Notes: generated by a model from the sequence alone, not told the origin. Shown: positions 7,092 to 12,182, numbered from the stretch's first letter. The stretch: 12,182 nt of DNA from Dehalococcoidia bacterium (GCA_028715025.1 JAQTLG010000019.1:1-12182), one strand, 5' to 3'. Program-made: numbers and translations.

Positions 7092-8577
7092 ATCTTCCCC
7101 ACTGTCCGAGAGTCTGCCATGGCGACAGCTCTGTGTTCGCCTGCCCTGCCGCAGCTTTGGGTTTAACTGCGGGGGTAAGCTCGTCGATGATGAATGCAGC
7201 GCATGCGGCATCGGCATAGCAGCGGTCGGGCTTCCAGCCGCAGAAATGGGTATCGATAAAATCGGTGGATGTATCCCCTCTGGCGAAGGCCTCGGACTTG
7301 AGCACGTCGATAAGGAAGGGCACAGGAGTTTTCACTCCCAGAATGATGTAGTTCTCAAGCGCCTGTATCATGCGTTTTATGGCCTGGCTCCTGTCTTCGG
7401 CATAGACGATTAATTTGGACAGGATCGGGTCGTACTCCACCGGCACCTGAAAGCCGGAGTAGATGCCGCAGTCGTTGCGTATGCCGGGTCCTGACGGCTC
7501 CTGCATGTAGATGATCTTTCCGGGGGAAGGATAGAATCCCTTCTCCGGGTCCTCCGCATAAATGCGGCATTCGATGGCATGTCCCCGGCTGCGCACGTCT
7601 TCCTGTGTGAAGGGCAGGGGGTTCCCGCTGGCGACCTCAAGCTGGATGCGCACGATATCGAGGCCGGTGATCATCTCGGTGATGGGATGTTCCACCTGGA
7701 GGCGTGTGTTGACCTCCAAGAAATAGAAATTTCTCTGCTGGTCCACCAGAAACTCGACCGTTCCGGCGTTCACATATCCGGACGCTTTGGCCACGGCAAC
7801 GGCGGCCGCCCCCATGCGCTCCCTCAGTTCGGGCGTCATGATGGGTGAGGGCGTCTCCTCGATGATCTTTTGATGGCGTCTCTGTATGGAGCATTCCCTC
7901 TCGAAGAGGTGGACAACATGTCCCTGCCTGTCGGCCACGATCTGGAACTCCACATGGCGCGGCCGGGAAAGGTACTTCTCCAGGTAGATGGAACCATCGC
8001 TGAAGGCCCTCTTAGCCTCGCTCGACGCCGAAGCGCAGGCCTCATTAAAGTCCCCGGGCGATGTTACGACACGCATACCCTTGCCACCGCCTCCGGCGGC
8101 AGCCTTGATCAGTACCGGATATCCGATCTTCTCAGCCTCGCCGGCGAGCACCCGGGTGTCCGACTCGGGCTTGTTCATGCCCGGAATGACCGGGACGCCA
8201 CTCCCCATGACGGTGCGGCGTGCAACAGTTTTATCCCCCAGCTCACGGATGACTTTAGAGGGTGGGCCGATGAAGACCAGGCCCTCACTTTCACAGCGCT
8301 CGGCAAAGAGGGGATTCTCGGCCAGGAAACCGTATCCAGGATGGATAGCCTCCGATCCGGTCTGTTTGGCCGCCGCGATGATTTTATCTATATTCAAGTA
8401 GCTTTCGGAGGGGTCCGAATCGCCCAGAAATACGGCCTGGTCGGCGTTGAGGACATGAACTGCTTTGCGGTCCGCCTCCGAATAAACGGCTACGGTAGCG
8501 ATACCCATCTCCCGGCAGGTGTTCATAACGCGCCGGGCGATCTCTCCACGGTTTGCCACCAGTATTTTACTGAAAAT
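7090..8577 (-). CDS. Biotin carboxylase subunit of an acyl-CoA carboxylase (probable AUU start)
   Basis: An ATP-grasp biotin carboxylase that carboxylates carrier-bound biotin using ATP and bicarbonate. From the ATT at 8577 it is 495 residues. Key features in this numbering are the N-terminal KILVANRGEIARRV, the glycine-rich ATP loop AAAGGGGKGMRVV near 159-171, RRHQKIIEE near 233-241, Glu288, Asn290 and Arg292 in LEVNTRLQVEHP, and a BC C-terminal domain. A tail of about 40 residues ends SPWQTLGQWGR, like the linker that leads into the BT domain in fused alpha subunits. The first ordinary start codon (GTG at 8559) would remove the first beta strand. ATT at 8577 restores the E. coli AccC length, has GAGGAG 7 nt upstream, and puts Arg292 at the E. 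coli number. It lies 36 bp after the carboxyltransferase and 26 bp before the carrier gene. Confidence 0.93.
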   Translation of the reverse strand: MFSKILVANRGEIARRVMNTCREMGIATVAVYSEADRKAVHVLNADQAVFLGDSDPSESYLNIDKIIAAAKQTGSEAIHPGYGFLAENPLFAERCESEGLVFIGPPSKVIRELGDKTVARRTVMGSGVPVIPGMNKPESDTRVLAGEAEKIGYPVLIKAAAGGGGKGMRVVTSPGDFNEACASASSEAKRAFSDGSIYLEKYLSRPRHVEFQIVADRQGHVVHLFERECSIQRRHQKIIEETPSPIMTPELRERMGAAAVAVAKASGYVNAGTVEFLVDQQRNFYFLEVNTRLQVEHPITEMITGLDIVRIQLEVASGNPLPFTQEDVRSRGHAIECRIYAEDPEKGFYPSPGKIIYMQEPSGPGIRNDCGIYSGFQVPVEYDPILSKLIVYAEDRSQAIKRMIQALENYIILGVKTPVPFLIDVLKSEAFARGDTSTDFIDTHFCGWKPDRCYADAACAAFIIDELTPAVKPKAAAGQANTELSPWQTLGQWGR

Positions 8578-8584
8578 GTGAGGT

Positions 8585-8590
8585 CTCCTC
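8585..8590 (-). promoter_or_regulatory. Shine-Dalgarno site deciding the biotin carboxylase start
   Basis: GAGGAG on the minus strand, 7 nt before the ATT at 8577-8575 and 25 nt before the GTG at 8559. The spacing fits initiation at the ATT and is far too long for the GTG. No ATG, GTG or TTG occurs in this frame between the preceding TAA of the carboxyltransferase and the GTG. Confidence 0.7.
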
Positions 8591-8613
8591 GCTGAGATTA
8601 GCTTTTTATACCA

Positions 8614-10230
8614 TTACATACGGAATATGCCGTAACCGAATACGTCGTCGGGGATGGGTGCATTAAGCGAAGCTGAGATGGCCAGTCCCAGTACATCCCT
8701 TGTGTCCACGGGATCGAGCACACCGTCGTCCCAGAGCTGCGAGGTACTGTATAGTGCGTTGCTCTCCTTCTTTGTAGCCTCAATGATGGGCCTGCAGATC
8801 TCGTCTGCTTCGCCCGGCGTTAGAGGAGGCTTACCTTCTCTGGCGAGCTGGTCGTTGCGCAGCGTCACCAACACGCCGGAGGCCTGTTCGCCACCCATCA
8901 CAGCGATCTCGGCGTTGGGATACATCCAGAGGAAGCGCGGCTCGTAGGCGCGTCCGCACATAGCATAGTTCCCCGCTCCGAAAGATGCGCCGACAATGAC
9001 GGTGAACTTGGGTACGGTACAGTTGGCCACAGCGGTGACCATTTTATGTCCGTTCTTGGCCACGCCGGTGCGCTCGTACTCCCTGCCGATCATGAATCCG
9101 CTGATGTTCTGCAAAAAGATAAGGGGGATTTTACGCCTGTCGCATATCTGGATGAACTGTGCGCCTTTGTTAGCGCTGTCAGGGAAGAGGACACCATTGT
9201 TGCCCAGTATACCGACAGGATAGCCATGGATATAAGCCCAGCCGCAGACAAGAGTCGGGCCGTAGAGTTCTTTAAATTCCAGGAATTCGCTGCCGTCCAC
9301 GATGCGTGCTATCAGCTCACGCACATCGTATGGTAGCTTGAATTCCCTGCTGACGACACCGTAGATCTCCTTTGGATCATATACAGGTGGCTTGGGCTCA
9401 TGCATGGGCATCCGCGCCTTCTCACGGGCGGGCATACATTCCATGATATTGCGGATAATCTCGATGGCGTGGGCGTCATCCTCGGCATAATAGTCAGAGA
9501 CTCCCGATTCCCTGCAATGCAGATCGGCGCCGCCTAGCTGTTCGGCCGTCACCTCCTCGCCGGTGGCAGCCTTAACCAGCGGAGGCCCGCCCAGGAAGAT
9601 CGCGCCGATGCCTTTAACATGAATAACCTCGTCCGACATGGCCGGGATATAGGCGCCGCCTGCCGTGCAAAGCCCCATAACCGCGGTAATCTGCGGTACT
9701 CCCAGCTTGGAGAGCATCGCCTGGTTATAGAAGACCCTCCCACCGTCATCTATGTCGGGGAAAACCTCGGACTGCATCGGCAGGTATCCACCTGCGGAAT
9801 CGACCAGTGTGATGAGGGGAAGCCGATTCTGCATGGCAATGGTTTGCATGCGTATTGCCTTCTTCATGGTCAGGGGATAGGTAGAGCCGCCTTTGATGGT
9901 TGCGTCATTGCCGGTGACCATCACTTCCTTGCCGCTGACGATACCAATGCCGGATACCAATCCACCACCGTGAATCATGCCGTCGTACATACCGCGTGCA
10001 GCCAGCGGAGCGATCTCGAGAAAGGGAGTATTGCGGTCAAGCAGCCGCTCCAGCTTCTCTCGCATGGGCATTTTGCCCTGCGCAGCCAGGCGGTCTTTAG
10101 ACTTCTGGGAACGGTCGTCCCGGGCCTTCCTCAACTCCTCCTTTAACTCCGCGACCCGGGCAACCATGGAGTCGTAGTTCCTGCGGTATTCATCCGAGGT
10201 GGTGTCGATCTTTGTCTCGATCACATCCAT
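8614..10230 (-). CDS. Acyl-CoA carboxylase carboxyltransferase (beta) subunit, methylcrotonyl/geranyl-CoA carboxylase type
   Basis: A 538-residue carboxyltransferase from the ATG at 10230. It moves CO2 from carboxybiotin to an acyl- or enoyl-CoA. The N-terminal crotonase-like half has SAGGYLPMQSEVFPD, with CTAGGAYIPAMSDE giving the acyl-CoA oxyanion hole (GGAY), then FLGGPPLVKAATGEEV. The C-terminal half has LFPDSANKGAQFI and GASFGAGNYAMCGRAYEPRF, the biotin-side oxyanion hole. The EVFPD/FYNQA and GPPLVKAATGE patterns are those of methylcrotonyl- and geranyl-CoA carboxylase beta subunits rather than propionyl-CoA carboxylase. The ATG was chosen because GAGGT lies about 8 nt upstream; a GTG at 10245 would add five residues but has no such site. 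It is the first gene after the promoter. Substrate cannot be settled: AtuA and AtuD-like neighbours favour a terpenoid or other branched enoyl-CoA over leucine-derived methylcrotonyl-CoA. Confidence 0.93.
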   Translation of the reverse strand: MDVIETKIDTTSDEYRRNYDSMVARVAELKEELRKARDDRSQKSKDRLAAQGKMPMREKLERLLDRNTPFLEIAPLAARGMYDGMIHGGGLVSGIGIVSGKEVMVTGNDATIKGGSTYPLTMKKAIRMQTIAMQNRLPLITLVDSAGGYLPMQSEVFPDIDDGGRVFYNQAMLSKLGVPQITAVMGLCTAGGAYIPAMSDEVIHVKGIGAIFLGGPPLVKAATGEEVTAEQLGGADLHCRESGVSDYYAEDDAHAIEIIRNIMECMPAREKARMPMHEPKPPVYDPKEIYGVVSREFKLPYDVRELIARIVDGSEFLEFKELYGPTLVCGWAYIHGYPVGILGNNGVLFPDSANKGAQFIQICDRRKIPLIFLQNISGFMIGREYERTGVAKNGHKMVTAVANCTVPKFTVIVGASFGAGNYAMCGRAYEPRFLWMYPNAEIAVMGGEQASGVLVTLRNDQLAREGKPPLTPGEADEICRPIIEATKKESNALYSTSQLWDDGVLDPVDTRDVLGLAISASLNAPIPDDVFGYGIFRM

Positions 10231-10288
10231 ACCTTTCAACCTCACTGGAACGAAAATAAATTAAATCAATACAAATGAATTACAACAC

Positions 10289-10301
10289 TGAATCTGGTTC
10301 A
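10289..10301. promoter_or_regulatory. Dyad at the predicted operon transcription start (candidate operator)
   Basis: TGAATCTGGTTCA is a perfect 4-bp inverted repeat (TGAA/TTCA) with a 5-bp centre, placed 2-14 bp downstream of the -10 box and so around the expected transcription start. The position suits a repressor such as the operon's TetR protein. The arms are short and the sequence is not repeated at the TetR gene, so the link is speculative. Confidence 0.25.
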
Positions 10302-10303
10302 AA

Positions 10304-10332
10304 ATAATAACAGCGTTCACGGTTAGTGTCAA
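10304..10332 (-). promoter_or_regulatory. Sigma-70 promoter for the acyl-CoA operon
   Basis: On the minus strand TTGACA (10332-10327), a 17-bp spacer, then TATTAT (10309-10304). The -35 is a perfect consensus, the -10 differs at one base, and the spacing is optimal. Transcription should start near 10297 and reach the carboxyltransferase ATG after an AT-rich leader of about 67 nt. No other promoter of similar quality was seen in the short gaps of the operon. Confidence 0.8.
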
Positions 10333-10365
10333 GCCCGGTATGCTGAGAATTCAAGCTGACTGCTG

Positions 10366-10422
10366 TCAGGGGACGTGGTAATACTTCTTATCGTGGATAC
10401 AGAGGATGCCTTTATCGGAAAT
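10366..10422 (-). pseudogene. C-terminal remnant of the DUF3795 gene beyond a premature TGA
   Basis: Reading on in the same frame past the TGA at 10425-10423 gives 18 residues, ISDKGILCIHDKKYYHVP, before the next stop at 10366. Full-length DUF3795 relatives, as I recall them, continue past the (F/I)(L/I)E.E motif with a W.CP.CGG..C(V/I)H segment and a final Cys pair. The remnant keeps G(I/L)LCIHDKK but lacks the CPxC pair and the final cysteines. The TGA falls about where the family has Trp (TGG), so one G-to-A change could explain the stop. This suggests a decaying gene end. Confidence 0.5.
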
Positions 10423-10752
10423 TCATCTATCGTGTTCTCGTTCAAGAAATTTCTTTATATCGTTATCTCTGATGAACTCCAGATTTTCGATTTCACTCAT
10501 ATCGTAGCGTGTTCGATACCGTTTATCGAGGTGTTTCAATCGATGGCCAGGGAACGCGTCACAACTGAAACAGTATTTAGCCGCACGCTTCCGGCAGGTC
10601 CTTAACTGACAGAGCACTATGGTCTTGGGATGGTTGTCATGGACGAAATTACATCCGTAGCAGGGATTCTTCTTTCTTAAAAATGCTTTACAGATGCCGC
10701 AGTTTATCCCGCATGGCGCAACCAACCTCTCGTCAAATACAGGTTTATTCAT
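10423..10752 (-). CDS. DUF3795 family Cys-rich small protein, probably C-terminally truncated
   Basis: A 109-residue cytoplasmic-looking protein with nine cysteines at 14, 18, 21, 31, 34, 48, 53, 61 and 64. The N-terminal APCGINCGICKAFLR, the CYGC pair and the later YCFSCDAFPGHRLKHLDKRY and YDMSEIENLEFI segments mark it as a DUF3795 member, presumably metal binding; no function is established. It stops right after FLEREHDR, where relatives normally have another Cys-rich segment of about 20 residues. That segment survives in damaged form after the stop. The ATG has only a weak upstream AGAAG. It lies upstream of, and on the same strand as, the operon but is separated by the operon promoter, so it is probably an independent or vestigial gene. 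The 3' end of a tRNA fragment begins 19 bp away. No terminator is evident after it. Confidence 0.75.
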   Translation of the reverse strand: MNKPVFDERLVAPCGINCGICKAFLRKKNPCYGCNFVHDNHPKTIVLCQLRTCRKRAAKYCFSCDAFPGHRLKHLDKRYRTRYDMSEIENLEFIRDNDIKKFLEREHDR

Positions 10753-10771
10753 GGCTTCTAGATGGATGAAC

Positions 10772-10816
10772 TGGTCGGGGTGAGTGGATTTGAACCACCG
10801 GCCTCATGGTCCTAAA
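10772..10816 (-). tRNA. 3' half of a proline-type tRNA (remnant, with encoded CCA)
   Basis: On the minus strand this 45-nt stretch matches tRNA positions 32-76. It has an anticodon-type loop TTTAGGA, the 3' anticodon strand CCATG, a 5-nt variable loop AGGCC, a T stem/loop GGTGG TTCAAAT CCACT, the acceptor strand CACCCCG, discriminator A and CCA. G72 (implying C1) with A73 is typical of proline tRNAs, and the loop differs by one base from the proline UGG loop TTTGGGA. The expected 5' strand CGGGGTG is not found; the nearest sequence upstream (AGGGGTT) pairs at only five of seven positions, and the 5' anticodon strand pairs badly. It is therefore a remnant, possibly left by integration at a tRNA 3' end, or a decayed tRNA. 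Confidence 0.55.
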
Positions 10817-10830
10817 ACAAGCTGGCTAAA

Positions 10831-10896
10831 AGGCAGCAACCCCTTGCCTCTTTTCAATATATGACTATCAATATAGCTATTAAATAGTCAAGGCAA
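10831..10896. repeat. Nested and alternative inverted repeats
   Basis: TGACTAT (10862-10868) and ATAGTCA (10884-10890) form a perfect 7-bp stem around a 15-nt loop that itself contains the palindrome ATAGCTAT (10873-10880). Directly outside, TTGCCT (10844-10849) can pair with AGGCAA (10891-10896). The same TTGCCT can instead pair its last five bases with AGGCA at 10831-10835. The two outer pairings exclude each other. This could be a structured RNA, a protein-binding or recombination site, or chance in AT-rich DNA. Confidence 0.5.
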
Positions 10897-10941
10897 AATT
10901 TCATTATTTTTCATGTGCTTCGATCAGTGGCGGGTTGATAA

Positions 10942-11157
10942 TTGGTATACTTGGTAAACTCAACGCAATTGTTAAGAATTTCAAGTTCAGCGGTACAAAA
11001 AACAATCTTCACTGTCACGATGTTTACGTGTAAGCCCGAGTTAGAAAGGGTGGATGACGAGGTAGCAGTAAGTGGAACGGTAGCGTTTGTCGAGAGCGTT
11101 TTGCTATACGATATGCCAATGTCATTTCTAACAGATGCAATAAATCAACGCATTTGA
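10942..11157 (+). CDS. Doubtful 71-residue open reading frame
   Basis: A 71-codon frame starting at TTG with no Shine-Dalgarno site. The C-terminal part (about 27-71) has a fairly protein-like composition, including KPELERVDDEVAVSG, and could start at an internal ATG. I recognise no family, transmembrane segment or motif. It lies in an AT-rich gap on the same strand as the sigma factor, 249 bp upstream of it. It may be a chance open frame or the end of a lost gene. Confidence 0.15.
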   Translation: MVYLVNSTQLLRISSSAVQKTIFTVTMFTCKPELERVDDEVAVSGTVAFVESVLLYDMPMSFLTDAINQRI

Positions 11158-11167
11158 TTGATATGGC

Positions 11168-11187
11168 TTTTAAACGTATAGTTAAGT
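11168..11187 (+). repeat. Direct repeat copy 1
   Basis: TTTTAAACGTATAGTTAAGT. It matches the copy at 11273-11292 at 17 of 20 positions, the three differences being contiguous in the middle (GTA against CAT). The start-to-start distance is 105 bp, ten helical turns. It lies in the region expected to hold the sigma factor promoter. Confidence 0.6.
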
Positions 11188-11272
11188 AGGTGGTTTCGCC
11201 CCGGCTGTAGCTGACTGAATTACATTAACGCACTACCCCGCCTTAATTTATTCACGGTTCAGAAGCCCCCGT

Positions 11273-11292
11273 TTTTAAACCATTAGTTAAGT
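11273..11292 (+). repeat. Direct repeat copy 2
   Basis: TTTTAAACCATTAGTTAAGT, the second copy of the 20-bp repeat, about 115 bp before the proposed ATG of the sigma factor gene. The two outer blocks TTTTAAAC and TAGTTAAGT are identical in both copies, as expected for a bipartite protein-binding site. Confidence 0.6.
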
Positions 11293-11344
11293 GGTCAGTA
11301 TGCGCGGCGCGAGAAAATATTAATATTGATAAATAAAAAGGGCG

Positions 11345-11377
11345 CCGGGGTTGAAAGCAACTGCATTTCAACCCCGG
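11345..11377. terminator. Perfect 12-bp hairpin upstream of the sigma factor (terminator or regulatory stem-loop)
   Basis: CCGGGGTTGAAA (11345-11356) and TTTCAACCCCGG (11366-11377) are exact inverted repeats around a 9-nt loop. Read on the minus strand, the stem is followed after five bases (CGCCC) by TTTTTATTT, which resembles a rho-independent terminator. Read on the plus strand there is no T tract, and it ends 29 bp before the sigma factor ATG. It could stop antisense transcription entering from the right, or act as a leader stem-loop or operator for the sigma gene. Confidence 0.5.
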
Positions 11378-11406
11378 TTCTGTCAATACCAGACCTGCAG
11401 ACAACC

Positions 11407-12182
11407 ATGGAGCATGACGTCCCACTGGATGTTTTTGGCGAGAAAGGAGTCGATGAATTCGCTCCCACTGCCGCTCTATGGCAGGATCTGGTATTCATTG
11501 AGCACGGGCTGGAAGACACCGGCGCGTTGGAGCTATACGGCAAGCCCCCGCCCGGTGCAGCGGCTGATGCGGTGGATTTTTATGATGACCCGATACACCT
11601 GTACCTGCGTGAAATCGGCCGGGTGGACCTTCTTACTGCGAAGGAGGAGCGTTCATTAGCCGCAAGAGTCGAGGATGGGCGGTATCTCGCGGCGCTGGAA
11701 AAACATTGCAGGGCCAATCCGGACCATTGCGAAACGGAGCTAAGCGTAATAATTGCCAGTTTGCGTAAATTGGTCTCTGTCCACCCGGTCATCTCTGCTT
11801 TATATATAAACCTGGGAATTGAATGTGGAAACCATTTCAAACAGTCTATTCTCAGGCCGGAACTGCGAGCTGCAGTAGACGGCATCGTGGAAATATCCTT
11901 TGTTGAAAAAGTAAGCGCCGGTTGCGGGAAGACCTTCACAGAGGTCTGGCACGATATTGCCGATATATCCGTCTACAGCCGGCTGTTGCCCCTGAAGGTC
12001 TACAATGCCGCAGGGAGCCTGACTTCATGGGATGAGCTTGGATTGCTGTTGGGAGAGCCCGTGGACGAGAGTTTGCTTTTGAAGCTTCGGCCGCTGATCG
12101 GTCACTTCAGACAATATTCCGACAGGGTAAAGAGAGATGCTGATAAATCTGCCAGGCATCTTATCGAGGCCAACCTGCGGCT
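11407..12182 (+). CDS. Sigma-70 family (RpoD-like) RNA polymerase sigma factor, N-terminal part
   Basis: 258 residues, running off the right edge. Residues 1-60 are acidic and not conserved. Residues 61-91 are sigma region 1.2, with DPIHLYLREIGRVDLLTAKE. About 92-244 is a long divergent helical insert (non-conserved region type), including LRAAVDGIVEISF and SRLLPLKVYN. Region 2.1 begins near 244 with DADKSARHLIEANLR, just before the edge. Region 1.2 makes it a primary-type (group 1/2) sigma factor, which directs RNA polymerase to -10/-35 promoters. Such inserts and multiple RpoD-like paralogues are known in Dehalococcoidia. The start is uncertain: the ATG at 11407 lacks a clear ribosome site. 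The frame stays open upstream to a TTG near 11327, but that would include the perfect hairpin as coding sequence. It is on the opposite strand to the operon and probably unrelated. Confidence 0.88.
   Translation, partial: MEHDVPLDVFGEKGVDEFAPTAALWQDLVFIEHGLEDTGALELYGKPPPGAAADAVDFYDDPIHLYLREIGRVDLLTAKEERSLAARVEDGRYLAALEKHCRANPDHCETELSVIIASLRKLVSVHPVISALYINLGIECGNHFKQSILRPELRAAVDGIVEISFVEKVSAGCGKTFTEVWHDIADISVYSRLLPLKVYNAAGSLTSWDELGLLLGEPVDESLLLKLRPLIGHFRQYSDRVKRDADKSARHLIEANLR

Larger units (their letters stand above)
10817..11406. other. AT-rich, largely gene-free stretch between tRNA remnant and sigma factor gene
   Basis: No recognisable gene. It holds nested inverted repeats (10831-10896), a short open frame at 10942-11157 with a TTG start and no ribosome site, two near-identical 20-bp direct repeats (11168-11187, 11273-11292), and a perfect hairpin (11345-11377). 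Base composition is visibly more AT-rich than the operon. It presumably contains the sigma factor promoter, but no convincing -35/-10 pair could be fixed. Confidence 0.6.

Noticed and set aside
7870..8595. Long plus-strand open frame (241 codons)
   Set aside because: Antisense to the biotin carboxylase gene; no recognisable motif, a result of high-GC codon bias on the coding strand.
10356..10369. Small hairpin CTGAC-TGCT-GTCAG as terminator for the DUF3795 gene
   Set aside because: Only 5 bp of stem and no following T tract on either strand.
10772..10860. tmRNA 3' end or complete tRNA on the minus strand
   Set aside because: The acceptor strand implies C1-G72, unlike tmRNA's alanine-type end, and no 5' sequence pairs fully with CACCCCG; only the 3' half of a tRNA is supported.
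11351..11659. Plus-strand open frame (102 codons) starting inside the hairpin
   Set aside because: Overlaps the sigma factor in another frame; Trp/Arg/Thr-rich shadow composition without any family motif.
11580..11939. Minus-strand open frame (119 codons)
   Set aside because: Antisense to the sigma factor insert; Ser/Arg-rich composition and no ribosome site.

Overview
The window reads as a chromosomal piece of an uncultured bacterium, most likely Chloroflexota of the class Dehalococcoidia. This rests mainly on the partial sigma factor at the right end: a conserved region 1.2, then a long divergent insert before region 2.1, a pattern I associate with Dehalococcoidia RpoD-like proteins. The operon proteins fit fatty or branched-acid degrading Chloroflexota but do not prove it.

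Positions 1-10332 hold a tightly packed operon of nine genes, all on the minus strand and so read right to left. A near-consensus sigma-70 promoter (TTGACA, 17 bp spacer, TATTAT) lies at 10304-10332. In order of transcription the genes are: acyl-CoA carboxylase carboxyltransferase, biotin carboxylase, biotin carrier protein, crotonase-family hydratase, AtuA (DUF1446) protein, acyl-CoA ligase, acyl-CoA dehydrogenase, TetR-family regulator, and a nitronate monooxygenase/FabK-like flavoprotein cut by the window edge. Gaps are only 26-72 bp. The set matches most of the Pseudomonas acyclic-terpene (atu) cluster, with ligase, dehydrogenase, biotin-dependent enoyl-CoA carboxylase, hydratase, AtuA and a TetR regulator. 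The AtuB/AtuG-type short-chain dehydrogenases are absent. The likely logic is activation of a branched acid to its CoA thioester, alpha/beta desaturation, carboxylation of the beta-methyl group, then hydration. The real substrate is unknown; citronellate/geranylate-like or other methyl-branched acids are candidates, and a leucine-type route cannot be excluded.

Two details in the carboxylase stand out. The alpha subunit, usually one protein in methylcrotonyl/geranyl-CoA carboxylases, is split in two, and the gap between the halves is filled exactly by a tandem hexamer repeat. The biotin carboxylase appears to start at an AUU codon.

Positions 10366-10752 (minus) carry a Cys-rich DUF3795 gene with an in-frame TGA that cuts off a still recognisable C-terminal remnant. 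Beside it, 10772-10816 is the 3' half of a proline-type tRNA with encoded CCA and no matching 5' half, a possible integration scar. Positions 10817-11406 are AT-rich and largely gene-free, with nested inverted repeats, a pair of 20-bp direct repeats 105 bp apart, and a perfect 12-bp hairpin. From 11407 to the right edge on the plus strand runs the sigma-70 family factor, incomplete at its 3' end.
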